DNA of 64,000 nucleotides from Dokdonella sp041395345 (GCF_041395345.1 NZ_JAWLAR010000020.1:10679-74678); one strand, 5' to 3'. Numbered from the stretch's first letter, positions 37,108-46,635 are shown. Numbers and translations: made by a program. Notes: a model not told the origin generated them from the sequence alone.

Positions 37108-37584
37108 TTAATGCCTCGCTTCCATCTTCCACTTGCGGTCGCGCAAGGTGTCGTGGTGCGCCTGCACGGTTGGCAGATAGCTGCGCAGGGATTCCTTCAC
37201 TTCCTTCGGCGCGGAGTCGCTCTTGATCACGTCATGGAAGGCCTCCATCAGCTGATCTTCGCTCTTCTCGAGTTCGCTGACGTAACTGTAGTCGCTCTTT
37301 TCCCGGCCCATGCTGGTGCGGACCTCTTCATAGACTTCACGAAGGGCGCCACGGAACGTGCCAGCCTTGGCCGGTTCGGCTCCTTCCGCACGAACCTCCT
37401 TCGACATCGAGCCAACCAGCCCGTTCTTGGAACTGGCCATGTGGTCGAACAGGCGGCGGAGCTCCGGGTTGTCGACGGATTTGGCGGCGTCCGTATAGAA
37501 ATTCGCGCTGTCGCGCGTGGCCTCGATCAGTTCGTTGAGGGTGCCAATCTTTTCAAAACGGATTTCATTCCGGGTAGTCGTCAT
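37108..37584 (-). CDS. PA2169-type four-helix-bundle protein (DUF2383)
   Basis: A 158-residue cytoplasmic protein predicted as a ferritin-like helical bundle: LNELIEATRDSANFYTDAA (helix 1), LRRLFDHMASSKNGLVGSM (helix 2), YSYVSELEKSEDQLMEAF (helix 3), and a last helix with VQAHHDTLRDRKWK. This matches the PA2169/DUF2383 family of general-stress proteins, with conserved acidic and histidine residues at ferritin-like positions. Metal binding is unproven. AAGGAG precedes the ATG. Monocistronic, with a terminator downstream. Confidence 0.85.
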   Translation of the reverse strand: MTTTRNEIRFEKIGTLNELIEATRDSANFYTDAAKSVDNPELRRLFDHMASSKNGLVGSMSKEVRAEGAEPAKAGTFRGALREVYEEVRTSMGREKSDYSYVSELEKSEDQLMEAFHDVIKSDSAPKEVKESLRSYLPTVQAHHDTLRDRKWKMEARH

Positions 37585-37886
37585 GGGATAGCTCCTTTGA
37601 TTTGGCCACGGAGTCAAGCCGAATAGCCATCGGCGACGTGGCGAGTGAATGCTTTCCTGCCTATGCAGGACACTCACCCTACAGGACCAGCAGTGAACAT
37701 CGCATGACCCCACTTGTTCCACAAAGTGTTTCACGCGCAATGTGTTCTTGCGAAGCGAGGAAGCCATGATCACCGGACGAGAACGGGCGCGACAGTGGAC
37801 AGCTTGTCCATGCCATGCATTGCACATATCGGAATCGAGCAATGATCCGAGCGCGTTCACGCGTCTGGCGCGAAGCCCGAACCGAC
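37585..37886. other. intergenic region before the DUF2383 gene
   Basis: 302 bases without a gene. A nested hairpin (GAGTG...CACTC enclosing CCTGC-CTAT-GCAGG, about 37642-37677) lies in it; otherwise I see nothing. Confidence 0.5.
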
Positions 37887-38843
37887 CTACTCTGGCAACA
37901 GCTCGCCCAAAAGACTGCCTTGGCCAAGAACCGCCAGGGTGCCCTGACCGACCAGGGTACATCCCGATGTCGCGGCATCGACATGCCAGGCGAGGTCGCC
38001 CCTGTCGAGACCGTAGGCCCTGAGCTTGTCGATGACGGAGGCATGCGAACTGAGTCGTCGAACCGCACGATCCGACCGGCACGCAGTGTTGTCGGTAATC
38101 GCCAGCTCGATGCGAACCGGCGCCGTGCGCCATGTCAGTTCGCCGGCGAAAGATGTCTCACCGGCCGCTTCTGAAAGCCGCGCAGTCAGCTGCTTGCGAA
38201 TGCGCTCTTCGCGAGTGGCGTCAAGCTCTGCGCGCGGTGCCACTTGCGCTTCGAACAGGCGCTCGCTGCGCCAGTTCCTGGCACCACCATCCGCATCAAC
38301 AGTCTGGCCGAACTCGATCCAGTTGTAGCTGGCCTCAACAACGCGCCGATTGGCATCTGCGCCCCCAAACAGACGTGCATAGAGATCCAGCAGGTCGACA
38401 CGCCGGCCGACTCCGCAGGATTCGATGAGCAGTCGAGTCCGGGTGTCGAACATGCTGCGCGGCAGGGCCGGAAACTCTCCGCGTTGCAGCGCGCGTTCGA
38501 GATCCGGAAGATCGGCACGGGTGCCGTCGGCATAGAGTGGAACGGCCAGCCCCACCCAGGGTGAGCCGTGCGCAACGAGGATGATGCGCCCCCAGGGCGG
38601 GTCATCCGACTTGTGCGAGCGTACCAGCCATTCGCGTGCCTCCTGCAACGATCGAGCACCCACCACAAGCAAGTCGGTGTCCGAGCGCATGCGCTCCTTG
38701 TAATACGCCGTCGCAGGCGCGTAAAAGCTGCCTGCATCCGCCGTGTCCTCGCCGAGAATGAAGACGGCATCTCGTCTGGACGGTTCGGCTGCGGCGCCTG
38801 TCAGTGCTGCCAGCAGACCGAGTGCGAGCAGAATTCGTGTCAT
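37887..38843 (-). CDS. exported putative caspase-fold (clan CD-like) peptidase
   Basis: A 318-residue protein with a Sec signal peptide (about 1-19). Alternating strands and helices suggest a caspase/gingipain/CHAT-like sheet: DAVFILGED, TDLLVVGARSLQEAREWL, then WGRIILVAHGSP with H92, and TRLLIESCGVGRRVD with C143. A His after one strand and a Cys after the next, 51 residues apart, is the order of the clan CD His-Cys dyad (also DUF4347/CHAT). The C-terminal 140 residues have two further cysteines and no known domain. No family member is recognised with certainty. It overlaps the VIT-vWA gene by ATGA and is probably a partner of it. Confidence 0.6.
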   Translation of the reverse strand: MTRILLALGLLAALTGAAAEPSRRDAVFILGEDTADAGSFYAPATAYYKERMRSDTDLLVVGARSLQEAREWLVRSHKSDDPPWGRIILVAHGSPWVGLAVPLYADGTRADLPDLERALQRGEFPALPRSMFDTRTRLLIESCGVGRRVDLLDLYARLFGGADANRRVVEASYNWIEFGQTVDADGGARNWRSERLFEAQVAPRAELDATREERIRKQLTARLSEAAGETSFAGELTWRTAPVRIELAITDNTACRSDRAVRRLSSHASVIDKLRAYGLDRGDLAWHVDAATSGCTLVGQGTLAVLGQGSLLGELLPE

Positions 38844-41098
38844 CCACGCAACAGGGATTGCAGCGTCGCTTCCGGATAATCGCTGAACCCTTCTGGCGCG
38901 ATCAGCAACGCGACATCTCCGATGACAATGATGACGCGCGTGCCGAGTGCAACGGCTGCGGCCCATTCGGGTCTGGCTTCAAGTAGGCGGGCAAGGGCCG
39001 TGCTGTCGGCACGCAGGCGCAGCAAGGTCATGTCATCCCGATAGCTCAGATCGGTCCAGGTAGCATCGCGAAGTTCGAAAGTTCGCTTGCCGATGGTGTG
39101 AACGGCTGTAACGCTACCAGAGGGAACGAGACTTGCGCCGAGCGCAGCACCAATGGTGCGTGTCAGGCCAAATGCGCTACCTGTTCCCGCGCTCCTGTAA
39201 CTTGGGGCTGGCGGTGGCGGCGGTGATGCTGCCACGAGCGGGGGTTCCTCCGGACTCTCAAGTGTCTTGGAAATGGCCGGCTGCTGGACTGATCTCGCAG
39301 CCTGATCGGCACGCACTACTTCGTCGACAGCGACGAAGGACGTGTATGGCGACAGAAGTCCGTAGGCCAGCGAAAGTTCAGTGATTTCGGCTGCGTTCGG
39401 CTCTCCTCCCGAGTATCCCCAACCGGGTGACGACTGTTCATCGAGCAAACGCTGCATGCGCGTACGTGCCCAGAGCAGACGAAGCGCGGAAAGCTGCGGT
39501 GAAATGGAATTTGCATCGGGACTGACCGCTGCCTGATAGGGACCGTTGCCGGAAACGCCACTGACCAGCATGGCGCCCTGCGCCGGGCCCCGATAGCGGC
39601 CGACCACGATGATCGGTCGCTCGGCGAGCAGGTCGGCGACCTGACTCGGCTCCAGGTCATAGGCTTCGAGGTCTTCGGGACGCAAGCTCACATTTGTCAG
39701 CAAGGGGCGATCGATGTAGCTGCGCAGACGCTCTGCAACCGCGTCACTCTCATTGAAATTTTCGAGAATGAATGGCTCGCCATTGCCAGCGCGTGCCAGC
39801 AGTTCGATCACGGGTCGATTGACGTTGCCACCAACACCGAAAGCGAACGTGTTGGCCCGCCCCAGTTGTGATCGAGCGACGGCAAATGCTTCGCCGCCAG
39901 CGGCGATCTGGCCATCCGTAATGACGATCACCGAGCGCGCCATGCCGGGTTCTTCCGGCAGGGCATAGGCGGTCTCCAGTGCAGCGACCAGATTGGTGCC
40001 ACCGCCGGCATTCTCGCTGGATACGGCATTGAGCACCCGATCAAGGTTGTCCGGACTCGCCGTCAACGACCGCTTCGGCGAAAGCACGCGGGATCCGTGC
40101 TCGAACAGCACGATATTGAAGCGATCGGTCCACCGCAGGCTGGTGAACAGATCACGAATGAGTCTCTTCGAGACATCCAGCGGCTGTCCGTTCATCGAGC
40201 CGGAGACATCGATCACGAAAATGAACTCGCGCGCGGTGACTGCGTTCGCGGAGACCCGGGTCGGAGGCTGGGCCATCATCAGGAAGTAGCCTCCGTCGCC
40301 CGCCGGATACATCAGCATGCCGGTCTGGATGGCGTCGCCGGCCAGGGTGTAATGCAAGACATAGTCGGCGGCGCCGGCCCGTTGAAACTCCGCCTCCGAC
40401 AGATTGATGTCTGCCTCCATCGTGTTCGGATAACTGACGTCGACCGCATGCGAAGGGCTGCTGACATCCTGCAACGGGATGGCGCTGCGGATTCGCGCAT
40501 GTATGCTGAAGGCATAGTCGACGACTTCGCTGTCCGAGGATGTCTTCACGGGCAACGTCTCGCCGTAGCGACTGCCCATCGTGTTCGGAAACACGAACTC
40601 GTAGGTGCCGCGATCAGGTACCAGGAGTTCGGTGTACTTGAGTACTACTTCGATGCGGTCGCCCGGCAGCACATTGGCCACATTCATACGAAAGATGCTC
40701 GGGTCGAGCTGCTCAAGCAGGCTGGCGGTCTTGCCCTCGGCACGGGCTGCCTCGTAGGTTTCGCGCGCCTCCTCTTTCTCCGCGATCTTTGCCGTGATCA
40801 GGCGATCACCCACACGCATGGTCAGGCCGTAAACGGCGGCGCGAGGTGATCCTGGAAACACGTACAAGGCCTCGATCGGTACATTGCCCCGATTCTCGTA
40901 GACCTGCTTGACGGTGACATCGGCGATGACACCCGCGATCAGTACATCCACCTGGGTCGAGGCCAGTGGCAAGTGCTCGACCTTCTCGCCCACTACAGTG
41001 AGGTAAGGCGCCTGAGTATTCTGCGGTGCCGAAGCGGCCGCTTGCAGCACGAACAGCAACAGACCGAACACGATGAATGATCGGAGCAATCCTCGCAT
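38840..41098 (-). CDS. exported VIT and vWA domain protein
   Basis: A 752-residue protein with a Sec signal peptide (about 1-23). An inter-alpha-trypsin-inhibitor-type VIT domain spans about 28-160 (YVFPGSPRAAVYGLTMRVGD, DPSIFRMNVANVLPGDRIEV). The vWA domain spans about 291-465 with an intact MIDAS: D297, S299, S301 in DVSGSMNG, plus GGGTNLVAAL and ITDGQI. A proline-rich linker (about 640-660) leads to a C-terminal domain of about 100 residues. It resembles the marine sortase-target protein but lacks an LPxTG-like tail and terminal TM, and no sortase is near. ATGA-coupled to the caspase-like gene. AGGGG precedes the ATG. Confidence 0.9.
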   Translation of the reverse strand: MRGLLRSFIVFGLLLFVLQAAASAPQNTQAPYLTVVGEKVEHLPLASTQVDVLIAGVIADVTVKQVYENRGNVPIEALYVFPGSPRAAVYGLTMRVGDRLITAKIAEKEEARETYEAARAEGKTASLLEQLDPSIFRMNVANVLPGDRIEVVLKYTELLVPDRGTYEFVFPNTMGSRYGETLPVKTSSDSEVVDYAFSIHARIRSAIPLQDVSSPSHAVDVSYPNTMEADINLSEAEFQRAGAADYVLHYTLAGDAIQTGMLMYPAGDGGYFLMMAQPPTRVSANAVTAREFIFVIDVSGSMNGQPLDVSKRLIRDLFTSLRWTDRFNIVLFEHGSRVLSPKRSLTASPDNLDRVLNAVSSENAGGGTNLVAALETAYALPEEPGMARSVIVITDGQIAAGGEAFAVARSQLGRANTFAFGVGGNVNRPVIELLARAGNGEPFILENFNESDAVAERLRSYIDRPLLTNVSLRPEDLEAYDLEPSQVADLLAERPIIVVGRYRGPAQGAMLVSGVSGNGPYQAAVSPDANSISPQLSALRLLWARTRMQRLLDEQSSPGWGYSGGEPNAAEITELSLAYGLLSPYTSFVAVDEVVRADQAARSVQQPAISKTLESPEEPPLVAASPPPPPAPSYRSAGTGSAFGLTRTIGAALGASLVPSGSVTAVHTIGKRTFELRDATWTDLSYRDDMTLLRLRADSTALARLLEARPEWAAAVALGTRVIIVIGDVALLIAPEGFSDYPEATLQSLLRG

Positions 41099-41520
41099 GG
41101 TGATATCCCCTGGGTGGAAAATGTTCTGTCTTGATCAATTAACAGAAATATGGAGTACCCACAAGACAAGACTGGACACGCAAGATGCAGGCAAGTCGCG
41201 ATTTCGGCGAACTCGACTGAGCCTCAAGTGTCATGAAGAAGCCTACGCCCGACACTCGGTTGACAGCGGAGCAACGAAGAGATCTGTTGGTTCGCCCCGA
41301 ACTCGGGTATTGCGGCGTTGCCGTATTTCGCTCAGGCAACCGCGCCACTCACGAAACAAGGGACAGGCGTCCTGGCGACCTGGGGCACCTTGTGGGAAGA
41401 GCCGAAAGCGCCCGAATGCACTGCAGCCACTGTCGGGCGCAGACGGGTACAGGATCTTCCTATACCCTGACCGTTCGAGCGGAATGCCCCGCAAGACCAC
41501 AACTGAACCGGGAGTATCAA
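41099..41520. other. intergenic region between VIT-vWA gene and the small conserved protein
   Basis: 422 bases. AT-rich sequence at about 41120-41165 could hold the promoter of the leftward VIT-vWA operon. The in-frame extension of the next gene to 41233 has no recognisable domain, so I do not include it. Confidence 0.5.
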
Positions 41521-41805
41521 TTGGCCGTCTATCGAATCACGCGTTTTGCCGCATCCGACATGGGCAAGGTGGGAGAATTTACCGAGGCCATGCGCAGCGA
41601 GCTGGAAAGCCTCGGCGCCGACTTCATCGACCTGATCTCGTATGGCAACGGCAAGGGCGTCGTCATTGCGAAATATCTGGATCAGGCGGCATCCGACGCT
41701 GCATCGGCCACTGCCAGCAAGGTATTCGCCGAGATGATGGAAGCAGGGATCGTCGAAAAAGACTCGGTGCACCCGCACATGGGCGAGGTGTTCAATTCGT
41801 TCTAG
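41521..41805 (+). CDS. small conserved protein of unknown function (TTG start)
   Basis: A 94-residue cytoplasmic protein with an ordered beta-alpha pattern: LAVYRITRFAASDMGKVGEF, EAMRSELESLGADFIDLISY, GKGVVIAKYLDQAA, and VHPHMGEVFNSF at the end. Size and pattern suggest an antibiotic-monooxygenase/EthD-like ferredoxin fold, but this is only a pattern judgement. Start TTG at 41521 is chosen because GGGAG lies 6 bases before it and the domain starts there, although the frame stays open to 41233. Single gene. Confidence 0.65.
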   Translation: MAVYRITRFAASDMGKVGEFTEAMRSELESLGADFIDLISYGNGKGVVIAKYLDQAASDAASATASKVFAEMMEAGIVEKDSVHPHMGEVFNSF

Positions 41806-42037
41806 GCTACATCGCGCCTGGACATGGGAGAGTCGGTGCAGATCGAGTATTGCGGCCAGTTGGAGTCGCGACGAGGAAATCCGGGGAGATGACAGATATG
41901 CTTGCTCGAGATCGGCGGGCACCTTGGCATGTGCGTCGCCACCGCTTTTCGGAACGCGTAGGCGTGATTGGTCAACCCAGGTTGCGGACTGGCTAGCTCA
42001 GCCGTTGTATGGGCAGGATTCCTGCCGAGTATTCGTG

Positions 42038-42928
42038 CTAGCTACCGTCGGCCATTCCCAGCATTGGCGACTTCAGACGCAAGCCATTGTTGGAGTAGAC
42101 ACCTCCATTGGCAGCCAGTGCGTCGGGAGCGAAGCCGGGATTGTCATCCGCATTTTCCCACGGATTCGAATGCCGGGGACCCGGGATATAGGGAGTCCAT
42201 TGGCCATACTCCGCCTCCTTTTTGCGACGGAGGTTGAAACTGATCGGTACTCGGGCAATGAAGGCGTCGCTAAGCGCCTGCTCGCCACGCGTGGGAATGG
42301 TGAACTTCCAGCGCTTTACCGCCTTGAGCGACGCCTGGGCCAGCACGTTGCGCCAACGTTCCATCTCTTTTTCGTTGTCGGCAACCGCTTGCAGATTGAC
42401 CTGTTCGGCCATGGCCTCTTCGACGTTGCCATTGCGATCGATCCTGACCAGCAGGAAGACCTTTCCGCTGACGCCTGCGCGCACCGCGCTGAACGGATAC
42501 TCCGGTGGCTTCACGCTCCTATAGCGCACTTCTGTGTCCGGCTCGGGTTCCTTCGCGCTGAAGTACGAGGCCGCGATCCTCAGTGAGAAGGTGTCACCTT
42601 CGATAGGCTTGGCCACGACCAGAATACTCATGTTGTTGAGGATCGTGGCGTTGGCGGGCACGCCTGTTGGCAGCGACCCGACCTCGAACGACCAGGACTT
42701 GATGTTGCGCTCGACGAAATCGCGAACGGCCAGATCGATCTTCTCCGGGTGGTCCAGTTCGAAGCGGCGCAACGTGCCTTCCTGTGTCACCTCCACCGAC
42801 CCGGTCAACAACATGCTGGCTTCGGCCTGCTTGCGCAGTTCGCTGACGCTGCCGGCCGAGGCAGCGAAGGCGACCGATACAAGCCCCAACGCCAGACAAA
42901 AGCGCATCGCCAATCTTCCAGCATTCAT
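42038..42928 (-). CDS. periplasmic protein with TonB C-terminal domain
   Basis: A 296-residue protein with a Sec signal peptide (about 1-25, ending FAASA). After a 120-residue unassigned domain there is a TonB_C-like domain (PEYPFSAVRAGVSGKVFLLV, RIDRNGNVEEAM, VKRWKFTIPTRG) at about 145-235, and a Gly/Asn/Pro-rich tail. Unlike true TonB it has no N-terminal anchor or proline-rich rod, so it is unlikely to energise receptors and more likely uses this fold for binding. AAGGAGAG precedes ATG 42928. Monocistronic. Confidence 0.8.
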   Translation of the reverse strand: MNAGRLAMRFCLALGLVSVAFAASAGSVSELRKQAEASMLLTGSVEVTQEGTLRRFELDHPEKIDLAVRDFVERNIKSWSFEVGSLPTGVPANATILNNMSILVVAKPIEGDTFSLRIAASYFSAKEPEPDTEVRYRSVKPPEYPFSAVRAGVSGKVFLLVRIDRNGNVEEAMAEQVNLQAVADNEKEMERWRNVLAQASLKAVKRWKFTIPTRGEQALSDAFIARVPISFNLRRKKEAEYGQWTPYIPGPRHSNPWENADDNPGFAPDALAANGGVYSNNGLRLKSPMLGMADGS

Positions 42929-43233
42929 TGCTCTCTCCTTGATTCCATTTGATGGGTTCTGATGCTGAAAATGCACCCATTCCGTCTTTGCCACGTTTAA
43001 ATTATAAGCAAATAATTGGATTGTCGGCTATGAAGACAAACTGGGGCCACGGTCAGCTTGTCGAGAATCGCGCCGAAGATCACTACACCGGTCAAGTGCT
43101 CCACGCAGTAAGCGTGTTCGGAGTTCGCATGGGGCCTGTCGATCACCGTGGCTTCTGAATGGCCGAACTACCTGAAGCTCTTCCGTCAGAAACTGCGTAG
43201 CGCTCCGAGAACGCACTGTTCTGGATTGCCCAT
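42929..43233. other. intergenic region upstream of the TonB_C-domain gene
   Basis: 305 bases. It holds the promoter described at 43001 and nothing else that I can identify. Confidence 0.5.
43001..43006 (-). promoter_or_regulatory. likely -10 box of the TonB_C-domain gene
   Basis: A perfect TATAAT on the minus strand, 73 bases before the start codon, in a local AT-rich patch. A CCGACA 15 bases further upstream is a poor -35 match at short spacing. Confidence 0.45.
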
Positions 43234-45135
43234 CTACCACGCAATCCCGTAGTCATCGCCCTGCTCACTGGCGCCACCCCACATCGTTCCATTCTTCTGA
43301 TCCATCCAGATCGCGGTGATCGGGCTGTAGGTGCGGTCGACGACTTCGACCTCGTAGCCCATGCGGCCGAGTTCGTCGCGATCCCATTCGGAGACTCTCG
43401 GGGTCAGCTGGAGTCGACCAGGTTGAGATTGATGCGCTCCAAAGGAACTCTGCATCTGGTAGCTGAGGATGTTGTGCGCCTCGGCGGCCTGCTGCACGTT
43501 CATGTTGAACTCGACCATGTTGAGAAAGAACTGCAGCAGGTTCTGATCCTGGGTATCACCGCCTTGCACCGAGAAAGCCATCAGCGGCTTGCCGTCCTTG
43601 AGTGCGAGGCTCGGGGTCAGGGTTGCGCGCGGGCGCTGCCCCGGCTGAACCACGTTGAATGGATTGAGCGCTTCGTCAAGCACGAAACTCTGCATGCGCT
43701 GGCTCAGGCCGATGCCGGTGCCTTCCGGGATGAAGGCCGGAATCCAGCCGCCGCTCGGGGTGACCGAGATCACCCAGCCTTCGGCATCAGCGGCCTGGAT
43801 CGATGTCGTCCCGGCGAGAAAACCTTCATCCTTGCTCATCAGGCTTGATTGCTGAAACCCCTCGGCACCTTCGGCGATCGCCTTGGGCGGGATGGGCGTC
43901 CACTTCTTGAGCAAGTCGAGATACGGATTCTTGCCATTCTGGAACGGATACGGATCACCCGGCTTCACGTCCGGGTCATTACGTTCATTGTTGATCAGGG
44001 CGCGGCGCTGGTCGGCATACTCCTTCGACAACAGCCCGGCGATCGGCTCGACCGGCGCCACGTAGGGATCGCCGTAATAAAAGTCGCGATCGGCGAAGGC
44101 GAGGTTCATGACCTGATACAGGGTGTGGATGTAGCGCGTGCTGTTGTAGCCCATGCTCTTGAGATCGAGCTTTTCGAGCATGTTCAGTGCCTGCAGCATC
44201 ACCGGTCCCTGCACCCAGGTGGTCAGCTTGTAGACTTCGATGCCCTTGTAGCCGGTGCTGACCGGTTCCTCGATGTGGACCTGCCAGCGGTCAAGGTCCT
44301 CGAGCGTCATCAGGCCGCCGAACTTGGCCGAGCCGGCAACGATCTGTTTGGCAATGTCGCCGCGATAGAAGCGATCGTAGGCGGCCTGGATGGCCTGCTT
44401 GCGCGTCTTGCCGGCGGACAGCGCTTCGGCTTCGGCATCGACCAGCTTCTGCAGCGTGGCCAGCAGCTCGGGTTGGCGGAATATTTCGCCGGCTTCGGGC
44501 GCAGCGCGCTTGCTCGCATCCTTGCTGTCGAGATGCGGCAGGAACACCTTCGTCGATCCCGGCCACTGTGCGAGCACGTCGCGGCGCTTCTCCATGTTGT
44601 CGGCCTGCGACTGCTCGATGGGATAGCCCTTGGCCATTTCCATTGCCGGGGCCAGCACTTCGGCCAGGCTCAACTTGCCGTATTCGGCCAGCATCACCAT
44701 CAGGCCGCCCGGCGTGCCCGGCGTCACTGCGGCAAGCGGTCCGTATTCGGGCGGATAGACCATGCCCCTGTCGCGAAAGAACTTCGCAGTCGCACCCGTC
44801 GGCGCAACGCCCAATGCATTGATGCCTTTCACCTCGCCGGTGTGCGGGTTGTAGATCAGGGCCTGGGTCTCGCCACCCCAACCGAGCGTGTCCCACATGG
44901 TTGAAGTCGCCGCCAGCATCGCGCAGGCCGCATCGATTGCATTGCCACCGCGGGCAAAGGTCAGTGCGCCTGCGGTCGCAGCGAGCGGCTTGCCGGTGAT
45001 CGCCATCCAGTGTTCGCCATGCAACACTGGTTTGACGGTGCGCTGGGCCAGCACCGACGTGCTCGACAGGGCTATCAGCGTGATCAGCCAAATACCGCCA
45101 CGCGCAGGCGTTTGGATCGAACGAAACCGGACCAT
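43234..45135 (-). CDS. gamma-glutamyltransferase family protein
   Basis: A 633-residue exported Ntn hydrolase with a signal peptide (about 1-30, ending SVLAQ). In GGTs the precursor cleaves itself ahead of a threonine that becomes the nucleophile; here that site is T443 in AGTTSIQAADAEGW. The usual TTHxS form is TTSIQ, so this is a diverged subgroup. The large-subunit motifs GGNAIDAACAMLAA and PGTPGGLMVML are intact; SGGWIPAF and GIGLSQRM follow in the small subunit. Likely roles are glutathione or gamma-glutamyl peptide hydrolysis in the periplasm. Monocistronic. Confidence 0.88.
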   Translation of the reverse strand: MVRFRSIQTPARGGIWLITLIALSSTSVLAQRTVKPVLHGEHWMAITGKPLAATAGALTFARGGNAIDAACAMLAATSTMWDTLGWGGETQALIYNPHTGEVKGINALGVAPTGATAKFFRDRGMVYPPEYGPLAAVTPGTPGGLMVMLAEYGKLSLAEVLAPAMEMAKGYPIEQSQADNMEKRRDVLAQWPGSTKVFLPHLDSKDASKRAAPEAGEIFRQPELLATLQKLVDAEAEALSAGKTRKQAIQAAYDRFYRGDIAKQIVAGSAKFGGLMTLEDLDRWQVHIEEPVSTGYKGIEVYKLTTWVQGPVMLQALNMLEKLDLKSMGYNSTRYIHTLYQVMNLAFADRDFYYGDPYVAPVEPIAGLLSKEYADQRRALINNERNDPDVKPGDPYPFQNGKNPYLDLLKKWTPIPPKAIAEGAEGFQQSSLMSKDEGFLAGTTSIQAADAEGWVISVTPSGGWIPAFIPEGTGIGLSQRMQSFVLDEALNPFNVVQPGQRPRATLTPSLALKDGKPLMAFSVQGGDTQDQNLLQFFLNMVEFNMNVQQAAEAHNILSYQMQSSFGAHQSQPGRLQLTPRVSEWDRDELGRMGYEVEVVDRTYSPITAIWMDQKNGTMWGGASEQGDDYGIAW

Positions 45136-45323
45136 GTGCCGCTCCTGCTGTTGACCATCAAAGGTTAGCAGACGGCGGAAATTGAGGTTGGATCAGGCAG
45201 CGACCGGGCATAGCTTGCCGACAGGCAGGGAATCCGACCTCGGCGAACGGGTAGTCGTGACACAGACTTGTGGAGCCCGCGTGTTCCGGTGCAAGCAGAG
45301 CGCGGTTGCCCGCGCCATCCGGC

Positions 45324-46016
45324 TCACACAGGAACTTCGACTGCTTCGACCTCACCCTCTGACTCGATTCGCCTGCGCTGGGTGGTTTGCATTGCATGGA
45401 TCTCATTGACGAGGACCAGCAAGGCCAGGGCCAGGGGAATATCGAGAAAATCCGAGATCTGCGAGACCAGATTCAGGCCGATCAACTCCGGAATCTCTTC
45501 GGCACGCCGCGCAAGCCGGAAGATGACCTGGCCCAGGATGTTGGAAGTGATCCAGAGACCCCACCAGAGTGGCAGGATTCGGCTGGCTGGCTGGGTTGCC
45601 CACCTGGAGGGATTCTTGCTCGCCTTCCAGATCTCCTTCATGGCCCGATAGGGTTTGAACAGATTCAGAATGGGGATGAAGTAGTAGCCCACCGCCCATC
45701 CAGGCGTGAAATCCATGCCCTTCGCGCCGAGTTGCCTGGCATTGTAGTTGGCCCGATGGATCCATTTGAGAATCACGACGGCCGAGACAATCAGCAGGAT
45801 CAGATAGACGACCCCGACCACCAGTTGGCGTCGATCGCCGGCTGCGCTCTCGGCCAAGGCGATTTCCACGGCCTCGAAGGTTCCGTTCTGCAGGCTCAAG
45901 AGCAGCTGGTACTCGAGGTAACCCGAGATCAGCGAGGCAATGGCGACGACAATCTGCGCATAGAGCAGGATCCGGACCCAGCGCGTCAGATTTTCCGAAT
46001 CCCTGAAGTGGGCCAC
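45324..46016 (-). CDS. DUF4328-family membrane protein
   Basis: A 230-residue inner-membrane protein with five or so predicted TMs. The family signature lies in its centre: VILKWIHRANYNARQLGAKG, then FTPGWAVGYYFIPILNLFKP, YRAMKEIWKAS and a later LPLWWGLWITSNILG. DUF4328 function is unknown. Start is GTG at 46016, supported by AAGGAGG six bases upstream; the open frame continuing to 46298 is not used. The lipoprotein gene lies 91 bases upstream on the same strand. Confidence 0.87.
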   Translation of the reverse strand: MAHFRDSENLTRWVRILLYAQIVVAIASLISGYLEYQLLLSLQNGTFEAVEIALAESAAGDRRQLVVGVVYLILLIVSAVVILKWIHRANYNARQLGAKGMDFTPGWAVGYYFIPILNLFKPYRAMKEIWKASKNPSRWATQPASRILPLWWGLWITSNILGQVIFRLARRAEEIPELIGLNLVSQISDFLDIPLALALLVLVNEIHAMQTTQRRRIESEGEVEAVEVPV

Positions 46017-46107
46017 CGTCTTCCTCCTTGAATGGACACTGTCACGAACGTTGCGAATGCGGGTCCGGCTTTCGGCAGAAGGACCCAATGAATGCGGGGG
46101 CAGGACG

Positions 46108-46635
46108 CTACTCGCGCTGGGTGAATCCAGCTGGCAGTTGCAGCGGTGCGCTGCGGTACATGTCGACGAACAGGTAAGTCTCACCGATCCGTCCATCGAC
46201 TCGCAGCCGGTAGATGTCGAGCAGCCCACCCTGCAATTCGTTGTCGATGTCGAACGGGCAGCAGGCCCCAAGGCGCTCGTAATCCAACGGCTCGCCATTG
46301 GGACCGCGTAGTGAATTCAGGTAAAGAAGGTGCGGCATCGTTTCATCGAACGGCCCGACCTTTACCGGATTGTGCTCGGTTAGTCCGAAGTCCGGCGCGG
46401 TGGCAACCGGCATCTGGAGTCTGAGGTACGGCTCATCAGAATCGCTTCTGCCATTCGGAATTCCGCGACCGTCTCGTGTTTGTGCCGAGACGATGGCGGG
46501 CAGTGATGCCGGTACACCGGACTGTATCGATAATGGCCGTGTTTCGCCCTTGTGCGCCTGCTGGCAAGCGGCCAGTGGAAGGACGAGAAACAGGAGAATC
46601 ACGCCCCAAAGATGTCCATGACGTCCAGTCTTCAC
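46108..46635 (-). CDS. lipoprotein with CCPF motif, function unknown
   Basis: A 175-residue protein with a type II signal peptide (lipobox LAAC, C24). After a flexible segment, residues about 75-175 form a compact domain with GACCPFDIDNELQGG (paired cysteines), LLDIYRLRVDG and TYLFVDMYRSAPLQLPAGF. I recall similar CCPF-containing domains in lipoproteins of several phyla, none with a known function. GTG start with GGAGG upstream. It may share a transcript with the DUF4328 gene. Confidence 0.75.
   Translation of the reverse strand: MKTGRHGHLWGVILLFLVLPLAACQQAHKGETRPLSIQSGVPASLPAIVSAQTRDGRGIPNGRSDSDEPYLRLQMPVATAPDFGLTEHNPVKVGPFDETMPHLLYLNSLRGPNGEPLDYERLGACCPFDIDNELQGGLLDIYRLRVDGRIGETYLFVDMYRSAPLQLPAGFTQRE

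Noticed and set aside
38840..41098. Marine-type sortase target system
   Set aside because: VIT-vWA domains fit, but no sortase gene and no LPxTG-like motif or C-terminal TM is present.
41233..41520. N-terminal extension of the small conserved protein
   Set aside because: Sequence upstream of 41521 looks non-coding in composition, and a Shine-Dalgarno fits the TTG at 41521.
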